A stretch of 8,950 nucleotides of DNA from Rickettsiaceae bacterium (lineage in GTDB: Bacteria > Pseudomonadota > Alphaproteobacteria > Rickettsiales > Rickettsiaceae), in NCBI GenBank assembly GCA_021741285.1, contig JAIOYD010000046.1, positions 1 through 8,950 of the forward strand, read 5' to 3'. The notes below the pieces were generated by a model, which saw only the letters and a program-made list of their open reading frames with translations, did not search any database and had not been told where the DNA came from. Positions 1 to 5,107 of this stretch are shown here, in pieces. The stretch's first letter is position 1, and every line of letters starts with the position of its first letter. The position numbers and the translations under genes are program-made.

Positions 1-137
1 GAATGTAATTGGTATGGTTAAAAGATTTAAAATTATCGCCGATCGTTACAGAAATAGAAGAAAACGGTTCGGTTTAAGATTCAACTTAATTGCCGGAATT
101 TATAATTTCGAGCTTTAAAGAGGTTATGCAAGAGGTC
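1..137 (+). mobile_element. Right end of an IS5-like insertion sequence (partial)
   Basis: This is the downstream end of an insertion sequence whose body lies before the window. It holds the last codons of a DDE transposase, a stop at 116-118, and a terminal repeat only 3 bases later. The reverse complement of 122-139 is identical over 18 bases to 8818-8835, where a second copy begins, and this match defines the end. The bases TA at 138-139 recur at the outer edge of the second copy (8818-8819), so TA may be the duplicated target and the true end C137. A TA target fits some IS5 subgroups. The element sits inside the Ulp1-autotransporter gene and removed its 5' part. The exact boundary is uncertain by 1-2 bases. 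Confidence 0.85.
2..118 (+). CDS. IS5-family-like transposase, C-terminal 38 residues (partial)
   Basis: Frame 2 is open from the window edge to TAA at 116-118. The 38 residues include the basic stretch RYRNRRKRFGLRFN followed by LIAGIYNFEL at the C-terminus. I recognise this as the tail of DDE_Tnp_4-type transposases of IS5-like elements, which are very common in Rickettsiales and other intracellular bacteria. The catalytic DDE residues lie upstream of the window, so activity cannot be judged. The partial transposase starting at 8880 is probably the N-terminus of another copy of the same protein, because the two elements share their terminal repeat. Confidence 0.8.
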   Translation, partial: NVIGMVKRFKIIADRYRNRRKRFGLRFNLIAGIYNFEL

Positions 138-139
138 TA
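122..139 (-). repeat. Right terminal inverted repeat of the insertion sequence
   Basis: Read on the minus strand, these 18 bases are TAGACCTCTTGCATAACC, exactly the sequence at 8818-8835 on the plus strand. The match stops immediately inside this point, as expected for short terminal repeats. The outermost TA (138-139) may be target duplication instead of element. Confidence 0.85.
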
Positions 140-1542
140 GTGATATTGTCCGTAGTTCTGTTCTTGAGTCTAGAACATCAGGGAGCGCACTGATACCGAT
201 TAACTTTGGTAATAGTCACTGGGCAGCACTGGCGATTAAAGCTACTGGGGATGGTCATATCAAAGTCATATACAATGATTCTTTTGGTAGCCCCATTGCC
301 TCAACAACTAATGGTGCGTTAGTAGCTCAAATCTTAACAGAGATTGATCCTACTATTGAATTGCTTGATTTACAAGTTCGCCAGCAAAGTGACGGCAGTA
401 GCTGTGGTGCTTTTACGGCAGAAAATCTGATTACTATTGGAACACTTGATATTAGCAACATGAGTGTGGATGAATTGCGTAATGTTTTGCGACAAATTAA
501 TGATGCTAGTGAAATTCGAGCATTGCATTTTCGGGGGTTACTTAGAGCTACATCAATAATTGATGTTATTGCTCTAAAGCCCAAAGCTGAAATTACTATT
601 GCTCAAATAGATTCCCACAACAAGCATTTAGTAGCAGGCCTTAATAATATTAGTTCTTTCACCTACGATAGACTGAGTCATCTAAACAGAATGTCAGTTA
701 GTGGCTTTGCATCTGGGGACGATTCTTTAAATCATGGCGTATGGGCTAAGGGTTTTTTAGGCAAACAAACTGACAAACAAAAGTCAGTTGGTACTAATAT
801 TGATAGCAAGGCGGATTTACGCGGTGTAATTATTGGTGCTGATACTAAACTTGATGATGATAGCACCATTGGTATTGCTCTAAGTCACACTGATTCTAAA
901 GGCAAAAACTCAATTGCAAGTACAGCAATTAATATGGCTAATATCAGCAATAATATTTTTAGTTTATATGGCAGTAATGTTCTGGGTGACGATCTAATCA
1001 TTAGCGGCAATATTGCCTATGGCTTAGCTCAAATTAAGATCGATTCTCCTACCGCTAACATAAGTAGCACCAAAAGAAAAGCTACTCTTTTGGGAGGGGC
1101 ATTAACTGCCAACTATAATCTATATTCAAGTGAATATTTAATGATTAGCCCAAGAATTGGGGGATCATACAACCAGCTAGATTTAAAATCATATAATGAT
1201 GGTTCGATTAAAATCAATAAAACCAAGCAGCAAGAATTTAATCTAATGACTGGTGTAGTTACTACTGGCTTCTTGGAATTAAGCAGCCTGACGTTAATGC
1301 CAGAAGTGAGCGTTGATTATAGCCATGGCATATGGCGTAAAGGTAATAAACAGACAATATCCAACCAGCTTAATCAAACAATCATTAGCCAAAAAACCAA
1401 CAACTCACAAGGAATATTACGTCTTGGAACGGGTTTAACTATTGCCAGCGATATGTTTGAAGTTGGTGGTGGATATGAGCGTAATTGGCAAGGCAAGAGC
1501 AGAGGCTATATGGGTTATGCCAAAGTCAGAGTGAATTTCTAA
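138..1542 (+). pseudogene. Ulp1/C48-like protease-autotransporter, 5' end removed by an insertion sequence
   Basis: The frame is open from 106 to TAA at 1540-1542, and its native part starts at the insertion sequence edge. Bases 181-430 encode a Ulp1-like (clan CE) core: NSHWAAL with the candidate catalytic His at 217-219, YNDSFG with Asp at 277-279, RQQ with Gln at 382-387, and SSCGAF with Cys at 403-405. After a linker rich in helix-forming residues, about 739-1542 encodes a 268-residue autotransporter beta-barrel: GVWAKGF at its start, alternating polar and hydrophobic strands, and a terminal phenylalanine in KVRVNF. Intact, it should export or display a SUMO/ubiquitin-like-modifier protease. 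There is no ATG, GTG or TTG in frame before TTG at 361, which lies after the His and Asp, and no signal peptide remains. It is therefore probably dead unless the lost 5' part survives elsewhere or translation starts in the insertion sequence. The protease call rests on motif order and spacing; the barrel call is stronger. Confidence 0.8.
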
Positions 1543-1577
1543 TTTAAACAGTAATAACAACAAAAGAAGAAAACAAA

Positions 1578-1895
1578 ATGAGTAACTTAACGAATAAAAA
1601 ACTAACTACAAAAAAACTTATAAAAGGATTGGTTCTAGCTTCTATTGCAATGAGTGGAGGAATGCTATTTGCCGAAATTGCTTGGGCTAAGTTTGATATA
1701 GATGCGGGTGTTGCAGCAGCTGCTAATCCAATCATTGCAGGTATAGAGGCTCATTGGGGAAAAGGGGTTATCTTAACTTCGGGGTCAGCGGCATTATTTG
1801 GTGAGGGTGATGGTCGTCAAAGAGCGATAAGAGCAGGAGTTGCAGCAGCAGCTGCTGGTGGAGTGGTGCTTGGGTTAATTGCGATGTTGAAATAG
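1578..1895 (+). CDS. traA: TraA, F-type conjugative pilin precursor
   Basis: 105 residues. A basic N-terminus (NKKLTTKKLIK) leads into a hydrophobic segment ending in EIAWA, with a likely signal-peptidase cut after Ala37. The mature product would be about 68 residues, close to the 70 of F pilin. It has two hydrophobic helices, around 44-55 (GVAAAANPII) and 86-105 (GVAAAAAGG onward), separated by a polar loop with GEGDGRQR, which is the expected topology of TraA/VirB2 pilins. The subunit is inserted in the inner membrane and polymerised into the conjugative pilus. It is the first gene of the tra run, 35 bases after the autotransporter stop, and traL follows 8 bases after its stop. The ATG is preceded only by AG-rich sequence (GAAGA, 1566-1570). 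The call rests on topology and position, because pilins are poorly conserved in sequence. Confidence 0.82.
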   Translation: MSNLTNKKLTTKKLIKGLVLASIAMSGGMLFAEIAWAKFDIDAGVAAAANPIIAGIEAHWGKGVILTSGSAALFGEGDGRQRAIRAGVAAAAAGGVVLGLIAMLK

Positions 1896-1903
1896 TAGAA
1901 GAG

Positions 1904-2188
1904 ATGAAAAAACGTACTTTTATTCCCTGTTTGAACAAACAACGCAAATTATACAATTTTAGCATTGGTTCTTTAATTGGCTGTGGTATTGGCGTGTCAT
2001 TAGTTGGCCTAAGCAAAGGAGTAATTTGGGGACTTGGAGCTGGTGGAATAGGGTTTGCCTTTGGCAATTGGATTTCTAATTCAATGTACAATGGTGGGTT
2101 TCAGAGGTTTTTATACTGGAATTTGCCCTATGCCAAGGATTGGCTTAGTCGCAATATTCCTGAATCATCAGAGAAAGAAGAATTATAA
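1904..2188 (+). CDS. traL: TraL, type IV conjugative transfer pilus-assembly protein
   Basis: 94 residues, against about 91 for F TraL. It has a short basic N-terminus, two glycine-rich membrane segments (about 18-36 and 40-56), and a C-terminal cytoplasmic or periplasmic tail containing FQRFLYWNLP. That tail is typical of TraL, where an aromatic-rich segment follows the second hydrophobic stretch. TraL/VirB3-like proteins are small inner-membrane parts of the pilus-assembly machinery, working with TraC and TraE. The ATG lies 8 bases after the traA stop, with AGAAGAG directly ahead of it. Position between traA and traE and the length strongly support the call. Confidence 0.88.
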   Translation: MKKRTFIPCLNKQRKLYNFSIGSLIGCGIGVSLVGLSKGVIWGLGAGGIGFAFGNWISNSMYNGGFQRFLYWNLPYAKDWLSRNIPESSEKEEL

Positions 2189-2192
2189 GGAG
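2187..2192 (+). promoter_or_regulatory. Strong ribosome-binding sequence without a standard start codon after it
   Basis: AAGGAG overlaps the traL stop codon, but no ATG, GTG or TTG follows at usable spacing. Only ATT at 2196-2198 is well placed, and it opens an 18-codon frame ending at 2250-2252. traE starts about 65 bases later after an A-rich, pyrimidine-poor spacer with only weak Shine-Dalgarno character. The motif may be a relic of an earlier traE start, a ribosome standby site, or the site of a tiny leader peptide. Confidence 0.4.
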
Positions 2193-2257
2193 AACATTAG
2201 AGAAAAACATATAAGCATAAAAACATACAAAATAACTACAGAAGAGAAATAAAGAAA

Positions 2258-2833
2258 ATGCAATTAAATGTAATGAGTCAAAACATAGAAACCGTGGCCA
2301 GGCAACGTAATGTCTTTATAGTGTTTTGCGCTTTGTCTCTGGCTAGCCTAATACTGGTAAGTCTTAAGTTACTGAGTGTTTCTGAGAGAACAATACTTGT
2401 GCCTGGGTTGCAGCAGGAGGCATGGACAACTGATCAGAATGTATCATCAAGCTATCTTGAGGAAAATGCTGCGATGTATTTGCCCCTGTTGCTTGATTTA
2501 GATACTACATCTATTGCCTGGAAAAGAGATAGGGTACTAGCGCATGTAGCAACAACTGATCTAGCTGGATTAAAACTGCTAGGGGAATATTTCGCTAATG
2601 CCAAGGAGCAATATGAGCATTTTGCTCTTAGCACTCATTTTGCCTTGAAAAAACTAGAGACAGATGCTTCTGCTTTGACAGTAAGGGCATTTGGCCAGCT
2701 CGTTAGTAGGTTCGGCAATAGGGGCTTTGAGAGTGAGCCGGCTATTTATCAACTATCGTTTGAATGGGTGTCGGGACGATTGCTTTTGAAAGAGTTTGTT
2801 AAATTGTCAAAAAAGGACATTGAAAATGAATGA
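2258..2833 (+). CDS. traE: TraE, type IV conjugative transfer inner-membrane protein
   Basis: 191 residues (F TraE has 188). One N-terminal membrane helix (about 19-40) is followed by a periplasmic domain. SSYLEENAAMYL at about 65-76 matches the conserved TraE segment of the type ASYLQQMAL, and the C-terminal part alternates like the VirB8-like beta-sheet. TraE is a bitopic inner-membrane protein at the base of the conjugation channel, needed for pilus assembly. I chose ATG 2258 over ATG 2273 because AG-rich sequence precedes only the first, although its ribosome-binding site is weak. The gene ends 8 bases inside traK, which suggests coupled translation. Confidence 0.93.
   Translation: MQLNVMSQNIETVARQRNVFIVFCALSLASLILVSLKLLSVSERTILVPGLQQEAWTTDQNVSSSYLEENAAMYLPLLLDLDTTSIAWKRDRVLAHVATTDLAGLKLLGEYFANAKEQYEHFALSTHFALKKLETDASALTVRAFGQLVSRFGNRGFESEPAIYQLSFEWVSGRLLLKEFVKLSKKDIENE
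2813..2817 (+). promoter_or_regulatory. Ribosome-binding site that decides the traK start
   Basis: AAGGA lies 8 bases before ATG 2826. It favours that codon over the more upstream TTG at 2796 and over ATG 2835 and 2841. The resulting protein has a short basic N-terminus directly before the signal peptide, whereas the TTG start would add ten residues with no purpose. Confidence 0.65.
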
Positions 2834-3581
2834 GATGAAAATGAGTAGAAGCAAACTTGTGCCAATATATGCGCTGTTAATCCCAATATTACTTTTAAGT
2901 AGTAGTTGTCAGGGAGCGGATTATGCCAAAAAAGAAGAGTTATATATAGAATACAAACAACCTGCTCAGGTGACGATTAGCTCCACAGGCATTAACCGTA
3001 TTAGCATAGACCCATTTATTGCAACTACCATCTGGGGAGACTCTGCCGAGTATAGCGCGTTGTTATCACATAATGGTAGCGAGTTGTTTTTAACCTCAAA
3101 GCTAGAGGCTGGTAAAAGCTTTGCCTTAGCCGTGCAATTAGCAGGGGGCAGAGTTATAGATTTACTACTACATACAGTAGAAGCTGATAGGCCAAAAATA
3201 GTACGACTTGATTTACAAGGTGAGAGCTTTACCAAGGTTGAAGAGGCGTTAGAAATTAAACAATTACTAAATGCCATGATGAGCAAAGAAAAGGGGAAAT
3301 ACTATGTCATGCAAAGTAAAAAAGTGGTGAAGATTAATGGTGAGGGCAATGAAACTTTTGCTTCTTTAAATGCCGAGCAAAACATGGTTTATCGTTTTGG
3401 AAATTTTGTTGGCGTGGTCTTAAAATTACAGAACAAAGGTAAAAAAGAGGTTTCAGTTGATGCAAAAAGTTTAGCTAAAGCGTTCAAAGCGGTTTTAGCA
3501 GTCTCGCTGCACAATCAGCGCTTAAAAAGCGGCGGTAATATGGAAGCGTTTTTAGTGTTAAGGAAGGAGTTAGAGTTATGA
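2826..3581 (+). CDS. traK: TraK, secretin-like outer-membrane core protein of the F-type T4SS
   Basis: 251 residues from ATG 2826 (F TraK has 242). The N-terminus MNEMKMSRSK is followed by a hydrophobic signal segment (about 11-27) and a likely cut after Ala31 (CQGA/DY). The periplasmic part carries TraK hallmarks: a beta-rich start with GINRISIDPF at about 55-65, GSELFLTSK, and a long C-terminal secretin-like region. TraK forms the outer-membrane core ring with the lipoprotein TraV and the C-terminus of TraB. Cys28 lies in SSSC, which resembles but does not meet the usual lipobox, so I favour signal peptidase I cleavage. The gene overlaps traE by 8 bases and traB by 4 (ATGA). Confidence 0.9.
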   Translation: MNEMKMSRSKLVPIYALLIPILLLSSSCQGADYAKKEELYIEYKQPAQVTISSTGINRISIDPFIATTIWGDSAEYSALLSHNGSELFLTSKLEAGKSFALAVQLAGGRVIDLLLHTVEADRPKIVRLDLQGESFTKVEEALEIKQLLNAMMSKEKGKYYVMQSKKVVKINGEGNETFASLNAEQNMVYRFGNFVGVVLKLQNKGKKEVSVDAKSLAKAFKAVLAVSLHNQRLKSGGNMEAFLVLRKELEL

Positions 3582-4786
3582 TTGAACAATTAAAGGAAAT
3601 CATTGGGGCGACCTTTGGACGGGGTGAAGGCGATAATAATAAAACCATCTCTGGCCGTCAAAAACTAATTTTAAAATTAGTGATTGGTACAATAGTGCTC
3701 ATAGGTTTTGGCTTGGTTATTCTAGTACAGGAAAAAAACAAATCTTATGAAAAAAAGAATGAGCCAATAGAAGCAACAACGACAAAGATTGAGTTGCCTG
3801 ATACCACTATTGATACTGAAAAAAGATGGCGAGAGCATTATGAAAATCTTCTTGCCCAGATAAAAGAAGAAATTAATGAACGTCTTAAAACGATGGAATC
3901 TGCGCAAGATCAGTTAGTAGCTAAGGCGAGCAGTAGCATCGAACAAGAATTAAGAGAAACCAAGGAAAAACTTAAAGCAGCGCAGGAAGAATTAACCAGT
4001 GCTAGTTTGGATTTACGCCGAGTAGCCGGAGAAGAACAGGAGCGACTTGCCGCTGTGCCAACACACCATAATGCTATGTCAGTGCAGGAGTTTGAGCATG
4101 AAGTAGAGTTTGATCGACCAAAATCAGCAGCAAACTATATTCCCGAAGGAACATATTTTACAGGCTATTTACTTGGTGGAGTGGTCGTATCAACAGCCCT
4201 TAGTACGCCAGATGAGAATGCAACTCCCGTGAATATTAGATTAACTGGTAGAGGAAATCTCAACAAAGCCAATAAAACTGATATGGCTAAGTGCAGTATT
4301 ATGGGCAGCGCTTATGGAGATCTATCATCTGAGCGGGCAATTATTCGTCTTGAGAAACTGGTGTGTGAACAGAATGGACTTTACCACACTAGTAAAATAG
4401 CTGGCCAGATTTTTGGTCCTGATGGCTATAACGGTATTAAGGGTACGGTAGTATCAACTGGTTCCAAACATATCAAGAATGCGATGATCGGTGGTTTAAT
4501 TAGTGGTCTAAGCGGTAGTGCAAAAGGTCAAGAAGGTGGAGTGATTAGCGGGTCAGGGTTAATCTCAACTAAGAAAAAGGGTATGGGCGATATGCTTAGC
4601 CAAGGTGGCCTGCAAGGCGTCAGTAATGCTGGTGAAAAGGTTGCTGATTACTATTTGCGTCAGGTAGAGGCGATGTCACCTGTTTTAACGATTCCTTCTG
4701 GAGTTAGAGTTAATGCTCAAATAACTAAAGGTTTTTTTGTTGGTGAGGTTAATACCCATCAGAAAATCAAACAAGCAAAGCAATAG
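3578..4786 (+). CDS. traB: TraB, VirB10-like envelope-spanning core protein
   Basis: 402 residues (F TraB has about 475). Order: cytoplasmic N-terminus 1-29; one membrane helix 30-50; charged coiled coil about 80-158, rich in EKRW, KEEINERL and EELRETKEKL-like heptads; and a VirB10/TrbI-like domain about 187-390. That domain begins with YIPEGTYFTGYLLGG and includes Gly-rich NAMIGGLISGLSGSAKG at 301-317, in the place of the pore-forming antenna. Cys239 and Cys263 could form a disulfide. A proline-rich periplasmic linker like that of F TraB is missing; the coiled coil appears to do the spanning. TraB links inner and outer membranes and senses ATPase activity. A good Shine-Dalgarno (AGGAAGGAG, 3561-3569) precedes ATG 3578, which overlaps the traK stop. 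Confidence 0.94.
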   Translation: MIEQLKEIIGATFGRGEGDNNKTISGRQKLILKLVIGTIVLIGFGLVILVQEKNKSYEKKNEPIEATTTKIELPDTTIDTEKRWREHYENLLAQIKEEINERLKTMESAQDQLVAKASSSIEQELRETKEKLKAAQEELTSASLDLRRVAGEEQERLAAVPTHHNAMSVQEFEHEVEFDRPKSAANYIPEGTYFTGYLLGGVVVSTALSTPDENATPVNIRLTGRGNLNKANKTDMAKCSIMGSAYGDLSSERAIIRLEKLVCEQNGLYHTSKIAGQIFGPDGYNGIKGTVVSTGSKHIKNAMIGGLISGLSGSAKGQEGGVISGSGLISTKKKGMGDMLSQGGLQGVSNAGEKVADYYLRQVEAMSPVLTIPSGVRVNAQITKGFFVGEVNTHQKIKQAKQ

Positions 4787-4804
4787 TAGAAAAAGGGAAA
4801 TAAA

Positions 4805-5107
4805 ATGATGTATTTGAAGAAAATAGTTAAGTATAAGGCAGTATCTCTTTTGTTAACAAGTATCGTTTTAAGTGGGTGCAGTACTTACAGCAGTAGTTTT
4901 TCATGCGGTGATGCAAGAGGAGCTAATTGCATGAGTATGGATAGAGTAGACAGGATGATTGCTAATGGCGAGATAGAGAATTTACATTCCAAAAAGAAAA
5001 ACTGTCGCGGTCGTAAGTGCACGGAGAGTGAGAAGCACGATGCGCTGCTGCAACCTATGACAAAAGCGGCAGTATCTGATTATCAGTTAAGCGGGGAAGA
5101 AATCTAA
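4805..5107 (+). CDS. traV: TraV, short outer-membrane lipoprotein of the F-type T4SS
   Basis: 100 residues. A basic N-terminus and hydrophobic segment end in the lipobox LSGC, giving lipidated Cys25. The conserved TraV motif follows at 31-50: SFSCGDARGANCMSMD, with Cys34 and Cys42. Cys67 and Cys72 are extra. F TraV has 171 residues; the proline-rich middle and the C-terminal segment with an APY-D-like motif, which packs into the core complex, are absent here. TraV anchors TraK in the outer membrane. The Shine-Dalgarno AGGG/GGGA (4794-4798) precedes ATG 4805; ATG 4808 is an equivalent alternative. The stop overlaps the traC start by one base (TAATG). No frameshift explains the short length, because traC begins at once. 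Confidence 0.88.
   Translation: MMYLKKIVKYKAVSLLLTSIVLSGCSTYSSSFSCGDARGANCMSMDRVDRMIANGEIENLHSKKKNCRGRKCTESEKHDALLQPMTKAAVSDYQLSGEEI

Noticed and set aside
1485..1512. Promoter-like TTGGCA, 16 bases, TATATG just before the tra genes
   Set aside because: It is inside the autotransporter coding region, AT-rich DNA gives many such matches, and nothing else supports it. The real tra promoter may be here or further upstream.
1702..1860. Repeated GCA/GCT-rich segments in traA as a tandem DNA repeat
   Set aside because: The two segments encode the Gly-Val-Ala-rich starts of the two pilin helices; composition explains the similarity.
1768..2091. 107-residue open frame on the minus strand over traA and traL
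   Set aside because: It is the complement of two convincing genes, is proline- and leucine-rich shadow sequence, and has no ribosome-binding site or recognisable domain. The other minus-strand frames over traK, traC and traW were rejected for the same reason.
2055..2252. 65-residue plus-strand frame overlapping the end of traL
   Set aside because: It is an out-of-frame reading of traL extended by the A-rich spacer, with no ribosome-binding site at its start.
2796..2825. TTG at 2796 as the start of traK
   Set aside because: It would add ten residues before the signal peptide and overlap traE by 38 bases, while ATG 2826 has AAGGA at ideal spacing.
2884..2920. TraK as a lipoprotein because of SSSC before residue 28
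   Set aside because: The -3 position is serine, not leucine or another aliphatic residue, and F-type TraK is a soluble secretin-like protein anchored by TraV.
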